Shown here: piece after piece, positions 8,012-17,377 of the stretch
Numbering within the stretch: the first letter of the stretch is position 1
How the letters are laid out: each line of letters begins with the position of its first letter
Source: Streptomyces tirandamycinicus
GTDB lineage: Bacteria > Actinomycetota > Actinomycetes > Streptomycetales > Streptomycetaceae
Direction: 5' to 3'
Assembly (NCBI RefSeq): GCF_003097515.1
Contig: NZ_CP029188.1
Coordinates: forward strand, 1,364,001 to 1,428,000
DNA length: 64,000 bases
Notes under the pieces: model-generated
Seen by the model: the letters and a program-made list of their open reading frames with translations, nothing else
Database searches by the model: none
What the model was told of the DNA's origin: nothing
Translations under genes and position numbers: made by a program

Positions 8012-8333
8012 AACGGAAACGCCGTCCATCGCTCGAAGCACTGCCTCATCAGGGTCCGCTCGGGCCTCAACGTGCAGCGTGGCGCTCTCCAGCCGAGGAC
8101 CGGCCCCTCGTCCCGGGCACCAGCCGCCGGCATGTCGACCCGGCTCGGCCTCGGATCTCCGGCATCCGCCCGGCACCACGACCTCGCCGCCAGGCCGCAA
8201 CGGATCCGAACCGGCGAGCCGCCCACCGGCTCGCAGTCCAGCGTGGTGCGCCCCGCCGCTGCTCGGCGGCCACCGCCGCGGCCGTGAGGGCGGGCCCACG
8301 GTCCGGTGGCGCGCCGGGCGTCGGCCGTCCCGG
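8012..8333. other. Spacer, nothing recognised
   Basis: GC-rich sequence between the MerR-like gene and the end of the pirin gene. Frames read as Pro/Arg/Ser-rich with no start signals. No repeats or strong hairpins were seen. Confidence 0.4.
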
Positions 8334-8987
8334 TCAGCCGGACAGCTCCCACATCAGCACCTCCGCGGGCGCTGCCGCGGCGAGTTCGAGGCCGTCGGCG
8401 TCCGTGATCCGGGCGGCGTCCCCGGGGCCGAGGGCCTCGCCGTCGATCCTGACGACGCCGCGGACGACATGGACGTAGACGAAGGGGGCGTCCGGCACGG
8501 CGGTCCGCTCGTCACCGGCGAGGCGGCGCACGTGCAGCATCGCCCCGGCCGCCGGGAGGGCGTAGGGCGTCGCGTCGGCGATACCGCGGACGATCTCGTA
8601 CGACGGCTCGCCGCCCGGGTCCTTCGGTGCGAGCCACATCTGCACGAACGTGAGCGGTACGTCGGCGTCGTTGCGCTCGACGTGCCGCACCCCGCCCGCC
8701 GAGCCGAGCCGCTGGACGTCGCCGGGCCGTACGACGGTGGCATGGCCCGCGGAGTCCCGGTGGGTCAGCTCGCCGTCCACCACCCACGTCACGATCTCGG
8801 TGTGGCTGTGCGGGTGCTCGTCGAACCCGGCGCCGGGGGCGAGGCGCTCCTCGTTGCAGGCGATGACCGCGCCGAAGCGCAGGTTGTCGGGGTCGTAGAA
8901 GCGCCCGAACGAGAAGGCGTGCAGGGACTCGATACCGGCGGACGCGTCCCCTCCGCGGTAGCGCTCGCCGGCGCGCCGTATGGACAT
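8334..8987 (-). CDS. Pirin family protein (bicupin)
   Basis: A 217-residue cupin. The N-terminal pirin domain carries the metal-binding signature (GFDEHPHSHTEIVTWVVDGE, about 54-73) with the usual three His and one Glu. A second cupin-like C-terminal domain ends in AEVLMWELSG. Pirins bind iron and act as quercetinase-like dioxygenases or as transcriptional co-regulators. Which role applies cannot be told. The ATG at 8987 gives MSIRRAGERY, with an in-frame GTG one codon upstream. It is divergent from fasR. Confidence 0.9.
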   Translation of the reverse strand: MSIRRAGERYRGGDASAGIESLHAFSFGRFYDPDNLRFGAVIACNEERLAPGAGFDEHPHSHTEIVTWVVDGELTHRDSAGHATVVRPGDVQRLGSAGGVRHVERNDADVPLTFVQMWLAPKDPGGEPSYEIVRGIADATPYALPAAGAMLHVRRLAGDERTAVPDAPFVYVHVVRGVVRIDGEALGPGDAARITDADGLELAAAAPAEVLMWELSG

Positions 8988-9239
8988 CACGCCTCCACCG
9001 TAGACGCCGTACCGGGCGGTCCGCGTCCCCGCGCCCGGCGCCCGGCGGCCGTCGCGCCCATGCCTCCCCGTTTCGCACCGACCCGCACCGTGCCGCCACG
9101 GGCCGCCCCGTGCCACACCGTCCCACCGGTTCCGCCCGCCGGCCCGCCCGGTTCCGCCCGCCGACCTCCCGGCGGATCCGGGGCCCCGTCCCGGACCCGC
9201 GTCTCCGCCGCGGCGCCCGGATAAGGCAGTCTTGTCCCC

Positions 9240-10436
9240 GTGCCCCATCCCGAACCGGCTCTGCCCCCGAACGCCGCCCATCCGCACTCCGCGACCCTGA
9301 AGCGCCTGGAGCAGTCGTCCGGGCGCCTCGCCGCGAACGCCATCGCGCGCATGGACGAGACGCTGCCGTGGTACCGGGCGATGCCCCCGGAGAACCGGTC
9401 GTGGATCGGCCTGGTCGCCCAGGCCGGAATCGCCGCGTTCACCGAGTGGTTCCGGCACCCCGAGACCCCGCAGGCGATCTCGACGGACGTCTTCGGCACG
9501 GCCCCGCGCGAACTGACCCGGGCGATCACCCTGCGCCAGACCGTGGAGATGGTCCGGACGACCATCGAGGTGATGGAGTCCGCGATCGAGGAGGTCGCCG
9601 CCCCGGGCGACGAGTCCGTACTGCGCGAGGCGCTGCTGGTGTACGCGCGGGAGATCGCCTTCGCGACCGCCCAGGTGTACGCGCAGGCCGCCGAGGCCCG
9701 CGGTGCCTGGGACGCCCGGCTGGAGTCGCTCGTGGTGAACGCCGTGCTGTCGGGCGAGGCCGACGAGGGGGCCGTCAGCCGGGCGGCGGCGCTCGGCTGG
9801 AACGCTCCGGAGCATGTGTGCGTGGTGCTCGGCACCGCGCCCGACGGCGACAGCGAGCTGACGGTGGACGCGATCCGGCGCGCCGCCCGGCACGCCAAGC
9901 TCCAGGTGCTGACCGGCGTGCTCGGCGACCGGCTCGTCGTGATCGCGGGCGGCAGCGACAACCCGCTGCAGGTGGCGAAGGCCCTGATCGGCCCGTACGC
10001 GGCCGGCCCGGTGGTCGCGGGCCCCGTCGTTCCGGACCTGCTGGCGGCGACGAGGTCGGCGCAGGCCGCGGCGGCCGGACTGAAGGCCTGCTCCGCGTGG
10101 CAGGACGCGCCCCGCCCGGTACTGGCGGATGATCTCCTTCCGGAGCGCGCGATCGCGGGTGATCCGTCCGCGCGGGAACAACTGGTGGAGGAGATCTACA
10201 GACCGCTGGAGGAGGCGGGCTCGGCCCTTCTGGAGACCCTGAGTGTGTATCTGGAGCAGGCAAGCAGTCTGGAGGGGGCGGCACGGATGCTGTTCGTGCA
10301 CCCCAATACCGTCCGCTACCGGCTTCGACGTGTGACTGACGTCACCGGCTGGTCACCCTCCGATGTCCGTTCCGCATTCACTCTGCGGATCGCGCTCATC
10401 CTCGGGCGTCTGGTAGACGGCGATCAGCAACTCTAG
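9240..10436 (+). CDS. fasR: FasR, PucR-type regulator of fatty-acid synthesis
   Basis: A 398-residue activator positioned directly upstream of fabD, as in other streptomycetes, where FasR activates the fabD-fabH-acpP-fabF operon (established for S. coelicolor). The central part is a GGDEF-like/CdaR domain. The C-terminal PucR-type helix-turn-helix (about 335-385) reads LEGAARMLFVHPNTVRYRLR. The start is GTG at 9240, giving MPHPEPALPP. Only a weak ribosome site precedes it. Coupling of malonyl-CoA availability to membrane lipid synthesis is the expected role. Confidence 0.95.
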   Translation: MPHPEPALPPNAAHPHSATLKRLEQSSGRLAANAIARMDETLPWYRAMPPENRSWIGLVAQAGIAAFTEWFRHPETPQAISTDVFGTAPRELTRAITLRQTVEMVRTTIEVMESAIEEVAAPGDESVLREALLVYAREIAFATAQVYAQAAEARGAWDARLESLVVNAVLSGEADEGAVSRAAALGWNAPEHVCVVLGTAPDGDSELTVDAIRRAARHAKLQVLTGVLGDRLVVIAGGSDNPLQVAKALIGPYAAGPVVAGPVVPDLLAATRSAQAAAAGLKACSAWQDAPRPVLADDLLPERAIAGDPSAREQLVEEIYRPLEEAGSALLETLSVYLEQASSLEGAARMLFVHPNTVRYRLRRVTDVTGWSPSDVRSAFTLRIALILGRLVDGDQQL

Positions 10437-10440
10437 GATT

Positions 10441-10457
10441 TTGTCGGACACCAACAA
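10441..10457. promoter_or_regulatory. Candidate FasR operator
   Basis: A 17-bp imperfect palindrome TTGTCGGACACCAACAA (TTGTYGG-N3-CCRACAA) begins 5 bp after the fasR stop and about 70 bp upstream of the fabD start. Its location fits the known binding of FasR to the fabDHPF promoter. Assignment of this particular site is inference. Confidence 0.55.
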
Positions 10458-10525
10458 TTCCCCTGACGGTTCTTGGTCCCTGTCCCCACGGGCGGGCGGG
10501 ACCATCGACAAGAGAGAGTGTGAGG

Positions 10526-11464
10526 GTGCTCGTACTCGTCGCTCCCGGCCAAGGCGCTCAGGCGCCCGGCTTCCTGACCCCCTGGCTCGAACTCCCCGGC
10601 GCCTCCGACCGCATCGCGGCCTGGTCCGACGCCATCGGGCTCGACCTCGCCCACTACGGCACGAAGGCCGACGCGGACGAGATCCGCGACACGGCCGTGG
10701 CGCAGCCGCTGCTCGTCGCGGCCGGTCTGCTGTCCGCCTCCGCGCTCGGTGACGTCGTCCCGGACGCCGTCGCCGGTCACAGCGTCGGCGAGATCACGGC
10801 CGCCGTGTTCGCGGGCGTCCTCGACCCGACGGCCGCGCTGCGTCTCGTGCGCACCCGCGGCCTGGCGATGGCCGAGGCCGCCGCCGTCACGGAGACCGGC
10901 ATGTCGGCCCTGCTCGGGGGCGACCCCGAGGTGAGCGTCGCGCACCTGGAGAAGCTGGGCCTGACCGCCGCGAACGTCAACGGCGCCGGGCAGATCGTCG
11001 CCGCCGGCACCAGGGAGCAGCTCGCCGCGCTGGAGGCGGACAAGCCCGAGGGAGTGCGCAAGGTCGTCGCGCTCAAGGTCGCCGGGGCGTTCCACACGCA
11101 CCACATGGCCCCCGCCGTGGCACGGCTGGAGGAGGCCGCGGCGTCGCTGGCACCGGCCGACCCGAAGGTGCGTTACGTCTCCAACAGGGACGGCCGCACC
11201 GTCGCCACCGGTGACGAGGTCGTGTCCCGGCTGGTCGGGCAGGTCGCCAACCCGGTCCGGTGGGACCTGTGCATGGAGACCTTCAAGGAGCTCGGAGTGA
11301 CCGCCCTGGTCGAGGTGTGCCCGGGCGGCACCCTCACCGGACTCGCCAAGCGCGCGCTGCCCGGCGTCACCACACTCGCGCTGAAGACCCCCGACGACCT
11401 CGACGCGGCCCGCACGCTGCTCGCCGAGACCGGTTCACCCGCCGCGGACGCGGCGGGCGCCTGA
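10526..11464 (+). CDS. fabD: Malonyl-CoA:ACP transacylase FabD
   Basis: Transfers malonyl groups from CoA to acyl carrier protein for type II fatty-acid synthesis and often also for polyketide pathways. 312 residues. The active-site Ser86 lies in GHSVGE, with the family's GAFHTHHM (catalytic His) and the terminal substrate-loop motifs present. I chose GTG at 10526, which gives the MLVLVAPGQGAQ start typical of Streptomyces FabD. A GTG two codons upstream (10520) is also possible. It is first in the operon with fabH, acpP and fabF, 17 bp before fabH. Confidence 0.96.
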   Translation: MLVLVAPGQGAQAPGFLTPWLELPGASDRIAAWSDAIGLDLAHYGTKADADEIRDTAVAQPLLVAAGLLSASALGDVVPDAVAGHSVGEITAAVFAGVLDPTAALRLVRTRGLAMAEAAAVTETGMSALLGGDPEVSVAHLEKLGLTAANVNGAGQIVAAGTREQLAALEADKPEGVRKVVALKVAGAFHTHHMAPAVARLEEAAASLAPADPKVRYVSNRDGRTVATGDEVVSRLVGQVANPVRWDLCMETFKELGVTALVEVCPGGTLTGLAKRALPGVTTLALKTPDDLDAARTLLAETGSPAADAAGA

Positions 11465-11481
11465 CAAGGAGCCGAGACAGC

Positions 11482-12483
11482 ATGTCGAAGATCAAGCCCA
11501 GCAAGGGCGCCCCGTACGCACGCATCATGGGCGTCGGCGGCTACCGCCCGACCCGGGTCGTGCCCAACGAGGTGATCCTCGAGACGATCGACTCCTCCGA
11601 CGAGTGGATCCGCTCCCGCTCGGGCATCGCCACCCGTCACTGGGCGAACGACGAGGAGACCGTGACGGCGATGTCGGTCGAGGCGGCGGGCAAGGCCATC
11701 GCCGACGCCGGGCTCACCCCGGAGCAGATCGGCGGTGTGATCGTCTCGACCGTGTCGCACTTCAAGCAGACCCCGGCCGTCGCCACCGAGATCGCGGACA
11801 AGATCGGCGCGACCAGGCCCGCCGCGTTCGACATCTCCGCCGGCTGTGCGGGCTTCGGCTACGGCCTGACCCTCGCCAAGGGCATGATCGTCGAGGGCTC
11901 GGCGGAGTACGTGCTGGTCATCGGCGTCGAGCGGCTCAGCGACCTGACCGATCTGGAGGACCGCGCCACGGCGTTCCTCTTCGGTGACGGCGCGGGCGCC
12001 GTCGTCGTCGGTCCCGCGAAGGAGCCCCGGATCGGCCCCACCGTGTGGGGTTCCGAGGGCGACAAGTCGGAGACCATCAAGCAGACCGTGCCGTGGACGG
12101 ACTACCGCGACGGCGCCGTCGAGCGGTTCCCCGCCATCACCCAGGAGGGCCAGGCGGTCTTCCGCTGGGCCGTGTTCGAGATGGCGAAGGTCGCCCAGCA
12201 GGCGCTGGACGCGGCCGGGATCACCGCGGACGAACTGGACGTCTTCATCCCGCACCAGGCGAACATGCGGATCATCGACTCGATGGTGAAGACTCTGAAA
12301 CTGCCGGAGCACGTCACGGTCGCCCGTGACGTGGAGACCACCGGCAACACCTCGGCCGCCTCGATTCCGCTCGCGATGGAGCGGCTTCTGGCGACCGGGC
12401 AGGCGAAGAGCGGCGACACCGCGCTCGTCATCGGCTTCGGGGCGGGTCTCGTCTACGCCGCGACGGTCGTTACCCTCCCCTAG
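11482..12483 (+). CDS. fabH: 3-oxoacyl-ACP synthase III FabH
   Basis: Starts fatty-acid chains by condensing an acyl-CoA (branched or straight primer) with malonyl-ACP. 333 residues. The catalytic triad is visible: Cys122 in DISAGCAGFG, His258 in IPHQAN and Asn289 in TGNTSAAS. An AAGGAGCCGAG ribosome site precedes the ATG. The N-terminal extension before RIMGVGGYRP is the usual length for actinobacterial FabH. Primer choice by this enzyme sets the iso/anteiso composition in Streptomyces. Confidence 0.97.
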   Translation: MSKIKPSKGAPYARIMGVGGYRPTRVVPNEVILETIDSSDEWIRSRSGIATRHWANDEETVTAMSVEAAGKAIADAGLTPEQIGGVIVSTVSHFKQTPAVATEIADKIGATRPAAFDISAGCAGFGYGLTLAKGMIVEGSAEYVLVIGVERLSDLTDLEDRATAFLFGDGAGAVVVGPAKEPRIGPTVWGSEGDKSETIKQTVPWTDYRDGAVERFPAITQEGQAVFRWAVFEMAKVAQQALDAAGITADELDVFIPHQANMRIIDSMVKTLKLPEHVTVARDVETTGNTSAASIPLAMERLLATGQAKSGDTALVIGFGAGLVYAATVVTLP

Positions 12484-12563
12484 GCAAGCATCCGGATCCT
12501 CCGGATTTCCGGTCCTCCGGGCAAGCCCGTCCAACCCTCTGCTACACACCGAAGGAGCGCCAC

Positions 12564-12812
12564 ATGGCCGCCACGCAGGAAGAGATCGTCGAAGGTCTCG
12601 CCGAGATCGTCAACGAGATCGCCGGTATCCCGGCGGAGGACGTCCAGCTGGACAAGTCCTTCACCGACGACCTGGACGTCGACTCGCTGTCCATGGTCGA
12701 GGTCGTCGTCGCCGCCGAGGAGCGCTTCGACGTCAAGATCCCGGACGAGGACGTCAAGAACCTCAAGACCGTCGGCGACGCTGCCGAGTACATCCTGAAG
12801 CACCAGGCCTGA
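12564..12812 (+). CDS. acpP: Acyl carrier protein AcpP
   Basis: An 82-residue acidic four-helix carrier. The 4'-phosphopantetheine attachment Ser41 lies in DVDSLSM. GAAGGAGCGCC upstream is a good ribosome site. It stands between fabH and fabF in the core fatty-acid operon and shuttles growing acyl chains between FabD, FabH and FabF. Confidence 0.98.
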   Translation: MAATQEEIVEGLAEIVNEIAGIPAEDVQLDKSFTDDLDVDSLSMVEVVVAAEERFDVKIPDEDVKNLKTVGDAAEYILKHQA

Positions 12813-12891
12813 TCCAGGCCGATCAGGTACGCCACCCAGCGGTGGCGCCGCTGATTCACGAACCCTCATAGACCGTGGAGAAAGAATTCCT

Positions 12892-14154
12892 GTGAGCTCG
12901 ACCAATCGCACCGTGGTCGTCACCGGTATCGGCGCAACCACACCGCTGGGTGGCGACTCCGCTTCGACCTGGGAAGGTCTGATCGCCGGGCGTTCCGGCG
13001 TCAGGCCCCTCGAAGGCGAGCGCTTCGAGGAACTGCCCGTCCGCATCGCCGCCCCGGCGGCGGTCGACCCGGGTGAGGTCCTGCCCCGGCCGCAGGCGCG
13101 CAAGCTGGACCGCTCGGCGCAGTTCGCGCTGATCGCCGCCCGTGAGGCGTGGGCCGACGCCGGTTTCACCGCCGCGGCCGGCGAGGACGGGAACATCCAG
13201 CCGGACCGCCTCGGCGCGGTCATCGCCTCCGGCATCGGCGGCGTCACCACCCTGCTCGACCAGTACGACGTGCTGAAGGAGAAGGGCGTACGCCGGGTCT
13301 CCCCGCACACCGTGCCGATGCTGATGCCCAACGGCCCCTCCGCCAACGTCGGCCTGGAGGTGAACGCCCAGGCGGGCGTGCACACCCCGGTCTCCGCCTG
13401 CGCGTCGGGCGCCGAGGCGATCGGCTACGCCATCGAGATGATCCGCAACGGCCGGGCCGACGTCGTGGTCGCGGGCGGCACCGAGGCCGCGATCCACCCG
13501 CTGCCGATCGCCGCGTTCGCCAACATGATGGCGATGTCCAAGAACAACGACGAGCCCGAGCGCGCGTCGCGGCCGTACGACAAGGCCCGTGACGGTTTCG
13601 TGCTGGGCGAGGGCGCGGGTGTCGTCGTCCTGGAGTCCGCGGAGCACGCGGCCGCGCGCGGCGCGCGCGTCTACTGCGAGGCGCTGGGCCAGGGCCTGTC
13701 CGCGGACAGCCACCACATCGCGCAGCCCGAGCCGACCGGCCGCGGTGTCGCGGCGGCGGTCCAGAACCTGCTGGACAACACCGGCCTGAAGCCCTCCGAG
13801 GTGGTCCACCTCAACGCCCACGCCACGTCCACCCCGCAGGGCGACATCGCCGAGATCAAGGCGCTGCGCAAGGTGCTGGGCGACGACCTCGACCATGTCG
13901 CGATCTCCGCGACCAAGTCGATGACGGGCCATCTGCTGGGCGGCGCCGGGGGTATCGAGACCGTCGCCACGGTCCTGGCACTGCACCACCGCCTGGCCCC
14001 GCCGACCGTGAACGTCGACGACATGGACGACGAGATCGAGGCGGACGTCGTCCGGGGTGAGGCGCGTGCGCTGCCGGAGGGCACCATCGCCGCGATCAAC
14101 AACTCGTTCGGCTTCGGCGGCCACAACGTGGTGCTGGCCTTCCGTACCGTCTGA
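12892..14154 (+). CDS. fabF: 3-oxoacyl-ACP synthase II FabF
   Basis: The chain-elongating ketosynthase, 420 residues with a thiolase fold. Cys170 (VSACASGAEA), His310 (LNAHATSTP) and His347 (SMTGHLLGG) form the active site. The GTG start follows GGAGAAAG by 8 nt. It is the last gene of the operon, and a strong terminator hairpin follows the stop after 16 bp. All residues expected for a condensing, not chain-length-factor, role are present. Confidence 0.97.
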   Translation: MSSTNRTVVVTGIGATTPLGGDSASTWEGLIAGRSGVRPLEGERFEELPVRIAAPAAVDPGEVLPRPQARKLDRSAQFALIAAREAWADAGFTAAAGEDGNIQPDRLGAVIASGIGGVTTLLDQYDVLKEKGVRRVSPHTVPMLMPNGPSANVGLEVNAQAGVHTPVSACASGAEAIGYAIEMIRNGRADVVVAGGTEAAIHPLPIAAFANMMAMSKNNDEPERASRPYDKARDGFVLGEGAGVVVLESAEHAAARGARVYCEALGQGLSADSHHIAQPEPTGRGVAAAVQNLLDNTGLKPSEVVHLNAHATSTPQGDIAEIKALRKVLGDDLDHVAISATKSMTGHLLGGAGGIETVATVLALHHRLAPPTVNVDDMDDEIEADVVRGEARALPEGTIAAINNSFGFGGHNVVLAFRTV

Positions 14155-14170
14155 CGCACGACGACGGGCA

Positions 14171-14207
14171 GCGGGCCCCGTCTCCCCTCGTGGGAGGCGG
14201 GGCCCGC
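14171..14207 (+). terminator. Terminator of the fab operon
   Basis: A 16-bp stem (GCGGGCCCCGTCTCCC pairing with GGGAGGCGGGGCCCGC, one G-U pair) with the 5-nt loop CTCGT. No T-tract is present. Confidence 0.8.
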
Positions 14208-14457
14208 CCGTGTGTCCGGACCTGGTGGGGACGGGGCTGCCGGCGGGGGCGCGGCTTCCGGTACGGGAACGCCAGGGCCGCCCGGCGGAGCTACGCTGCG
14301 CCCCGGTCTCGCCGGCGCCGGGGGTCCGCGGCGGGGCGGGTGCGGTGGGGGCGGGGAGGGTGCGGTGGGGAGGGCACCGGGCCGGTACCGCCCCCGGCTG
14401 AACGGACGGCGGAGCGGGGCACCGGGCGGCGCGGTCGCCGCCCGGGGAGACGGCGGG

Positions 14458-14952
14458 TCAGACCACCTGGTGGAGCCAGCGGACCGGGGCGCCCTCACCC
14501 GCGTACCGGAACGGCTCGAGCTCGTCGTCCCATGGCTTGCCGAGCAGCTTGGAGATCTCCGCCTCGAGCTCCGTCTCGCCCTGGGTGGAGCGTGCGAGGG
14601 CCGCGCGGAGGCGGTCCTCGGGGATGAGGATGTCGCCGTGGATGCCGGTGACGGCGTGGAAGATGCCCAGGTCGGGAGTGGCGCTGTAGCGCTCTCCCTC
14701 CGCGGTGGCGCAGGGTTCCGCGGTGACCTCGAAGCGGAGCAGCTGCCAGCCGCGCAGCGCGGACGCCAGCTTGGAGGCCGTGCCGCTCTCGCCCTGCCAG
14801 GAGAACTCGGCTCTCCAGGTGCCCGGGGAGGCGGGCTGGCGGATCCAGTCGAGCTGGACCCGTACGCCGAGCACGCCCGCGACCGCCCATTCGACGTGCG
14901 GGCACAGCGCGCGTGGTGCGGAGTGGACGTAGAGAACGCCGCGTGTCGTCAC
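14458..14952 (-). CDS. DUF3145 family protein
   Basis: A 164-residue soluble protein with the DUF3145 hallmarks: the opening GVLYVHSAPRALCPHVEWAV, the central RAEFSWQGE, and GIHGDILIPEDRLRA toward the end. The family is conserved across actinobacteria, usually next to the fatty-acid genes, and is uncharacterised. The GTG start has a clear GGAGGT ribosome site. It is oriented against the fab operon, with the operon terminator between them. Confidence 0.88.
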   Translation of the reverse strand: MTTRGVLYVHSAPRALCPHVEWAVAGVLGVRVQLDWIRQPASPGTWRAEFSWQGESGTASKLASALRGWQLLRFEVTAEPCATAEGERYSATPDLGIFHAVTGIHGDILIPEDRLRAALARSTQGETELEAEISKLLGKPWDDELEPFRYAGEGAPVRWLHQVV

Positions 14953-15795
14953 CGGGACCTCCAGTGTGGGACGAGGATCACCCTCCCAGCGGCCTCAGTA
15001 AACAACATCAAGTACGTACGCCCTGCAAGGAGCAGAAGGCGGACACCATATGACGTGATGTGACTTACTGGAGCCGGTGAGCCGGGTGCCTCTGGTTCGA
15101 CGTGGGCAAAGCTACCGTGCGCCGGGGGCCCAGGTGTGTCGGACCGCCCCTCCCGGGCCCGTACGCACCAAGCATTCACCCGCCAGGACGCCTTGGGGGA
15201 AGGCACACGCGTGAAATCCGGCGGCGCGCCGTCACCGGTGCCGCGGCAGCGATCGGTGGCAGTGGCGGCGGGATGCGGCCCCGGCCCGGGAGGCGGCGAG
15301 CCCGGGAAGCGCCCGAGGCCCTTCCCGGCGTACGTCCGGGACCGTGCCCCGCGACCGGGGGGCCGGCCGCCGCCGGGCAGGTCCCTCAGCCGCCGCTACG
15401 GCTCCGCGCCGCGGCCCCCGCGGCAGCCCGGGCCCCGGGGCGGCTGTCAGGGACCGCCCCGGGGTGATGGAGGCCCGCCCGGGGTGACGGAGGCCCCCGA
15501 CGTCGGCGATCGCGGGGGCGGGGACCGGCCCGGACGGCCGGGCCGCGCGGAGCGACGTGGGGGAACCGGGAGGGGACTCCAGGATGCTGATTTCCCGTCA
15601 TGATTCCCGCAGGCGCGCCGGACCGTCCGGATCCACGTCGCGGGTACCCCGTTCGCCGTCGCCGCACGCCCCGGCTCCCGCCGGGCCGCCACCCCGGCTG
15701 CACGGAATCGTCTCAATTTCCCCTCTGGTCACTTCGCCAACTCTGCTTCCATACTGACGACTTCGGGCAGAACGGTTTCTGCGGAGGGATGCGGC
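14953..15795. other. 843-bp spacer without a supported gene
   Basis: Open frames on the plus strand (for example from 15136) translate to Gly/Pro/Arg-rich sequence without a recognisable domain or ribosome site. A CATACT at about 15748 may be the -10 for the secreted protein gene that follows. The first 100 bp contain an A+T-richer stretch that may hold the promoter of the DUF3145 gene. Confidence 0.4.
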
Positions 15796-17103
15796 GTGCG
15801 GCGGACTGTCGGGTTGCTGGTCGTGACGGCGGTGGTGGGCACGATGGCCGGCACGGCGCCGGTGAGCGCGGACGAACGGGCCACGCGAGCGGTGGAGGGC
15901 GCGCGGGGCGGGTCGTCCGCCGCCGCCGCGGCCGAGGCGACCGTGGAGGAGCGGCGGCTGGACCGGCCCGCGCCGCGGGAGATCCTGCGGCGCAGTGGAT
16001 TCGACTCCGTGGCGGACCGGTTCGCCGTGGCGCTGCGGTCGGCGGACTCGTACGCCGAGGCCCGCCGGGTCGTCGACCGGCAGGGCTCGGCGCTGTGGCG
16101 GCGGGCCGTCGACCGGGCGCAGGGCCGGGGTCCGGTACGCGGCGACCTCAGCCGCGACGACGACCGCCCGCTGTACTGGGCACGACTCGGCATGACCCGT
16201 GAACTGCGCTCCTGGGAGCCGCGGTTCGCGCTGTCCGCCGAGGCCCGCGGCCGGCTGCTCGGGGAGCTGGAGCGGACCTCCCGCGGCCAGGACACCATGG
16301 ACTTCCCGGGTGCGGGGAGGACCGCAGGCGGCAGGGGCTTCAAGCGGGTCGTGCTGACCGGCTTCGACCCGTTCACGCTGGACCGCGACGTCAGGATCAG
16401 CAACCCGAGCGGGGCGACGGCGCTCGCCCTCGACGGCACCTGGCTGCGGACCGCGGACGGCGGCCTGGCCCGAATAGAGACCGCGGTCTTCCCGGTGCGC
16501 TGGGCGGACTTCGCGGCCGGGACGGTCGAGCGGACGCTGCGCCCCCGGCTGCCGGAGGCGGATCTGTTCACGACCGTGAGCCAGGGCCGGGTGGGGCGTT
16601 TCGACATCGAGCGCACCAACGGGGCCTGGCGCGGGGGCTTCCCGGACAACGAGAACGTCTCGCGAACGGAGACCGTGCCGGTGGCCGGGCCCGCCGCACA
16701 GCCGCAGTGGACGTCGACGACCCTGCCGTACCAGGCCGTCGTGGCCGCGGAGACCGGCCGCTTCCCGGTGTACGACAACACCTCCGTCACCGAGATACCG
16801 GAGGGCGGCACCGAACCGGTGGTCCGCCCCGACGGGCCCACCCCCGGCTCGACGGCCCGTGCGGGAGGCGGCGGGAGCTACCTGTCCAACGAGATCGCCT
16901 ACCGGGCCACGTTGCTGCGCGACCGTCTCGGCCTGCACGGCACCCTGCCCGGCGGCCATGTGCACACGCCGGTGCTCGCGTTCGGCGCGGGCAACGCGGA
17001 TCCGGCGACGGGCACCGTGACCGATCCCGAGTTCGTACGCAACCGGCTGGACATCATCGCCCAGGTGCGGGCGATCGTGGCGGTGGCGGCGGCGCGCCGC
17101 TGA
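15796..17103 (+). CDS. Secreted pyroglutamyl-peptidase-like protein (active Cys replaced)
   Basis: 435 residues beginning with a Sec signal peptide (MRRTVGLLVVTAVVGTMAGT, cleavage near APVSA). The C-terminal 250 residues follow peptidase C15: VVLTGFDPFTLDRDV at about 180, then INVD-like FDIERTNGAWRGGFPDNE, GGSYLSNEIAYR, and HTPVL. In family enzymes the penultimate motif carries the nucleophile (YVCN). Here it reads YLSN, Ser364, while the His390 equivalent is kept. It may therefore be a non-peptidase homologue or use serine. The GTG start was chosen for the GGAGGG ribosome site and the signal peptide. Confidence 0.75.
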   Translation: MRRTVGLLVVTAVVGTMAGTAPVSADERATRAVEGARGGSSAAAAAEATVEERRLDRPAPREILRRSGFDSVADRFAVALRSADSYAEARRVVDRQGSALWRRAVDRAQGRGPVRGDLSRDDDRPLYWARLGMTRELRSWEPRFALSAEARGRLLGELERTSRGQDTMDFPGAGRTAGGRGFKRVVLTGFDPFTLDRDVRISNPSGATALALDGTWLRTADGGLARIETAVFPVRWADFAAGTVERTLRPRLPEADLFTTVSQGRVGRFDIERTNGAWRGGFPDNENVSRTETVPVAGPAAQPQWTSTTLPYQAVVAAETGRFPVYDNTSVTEIPEGGTEPVVRPDGPTPGSTARAGGGGSYLSNEIAYRATLLRDRLGLHGTLPGGHVHTPVLAFGAGNADPATGTVTDPEFVRNRLDIIAQVRAIVAVAAARR

Positions 17104-17214
17104 TCCGCCCCGGCGACGGTGGACGTACGACCGGCGCGGCTCCCCGGCCGCGGCCCGGCCGGGCCGGACCGGTGGGCCCCCGGCCGACGCCGGCCGGCCG
17201 CGCGCCGGGCAGAG

Positions 17215-17355
17215 AGGGGTACGCCGCGTGCCGGGCCGCGGGTACGGCGCGTTCCGGGCGTGAGGCACGAACGCGCGCCGGGCCGGCCGGGCTACCCCGC
17301 GTGCCGGGCCGCAGGTACGAACGCGCGCCGGGCCGCAGGTGCGAACGCGCAGGCC
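17215..17355. repeat. Degenerate repeats of CGCGYGCCGGGCCGCAGGTACGAA type
   Basis: About four imperfect copies of a unit containing GCGCGCCGGGCCG and GGTACGAACGCG fill the spacer between the secreted protein gene and the EI24 gene. Confidence 0.6.
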
Positions 17356-17377
17356 GCGGCCGGCCGTCGTCCCGCGC

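Noticed and set aside
15136..15603. Plus-strand frame of about 155 codons before the secreted C15-like gene
   Set aside because: Gly/Pro/Arg-rich, no ribosome site, no resemblance to a known family.
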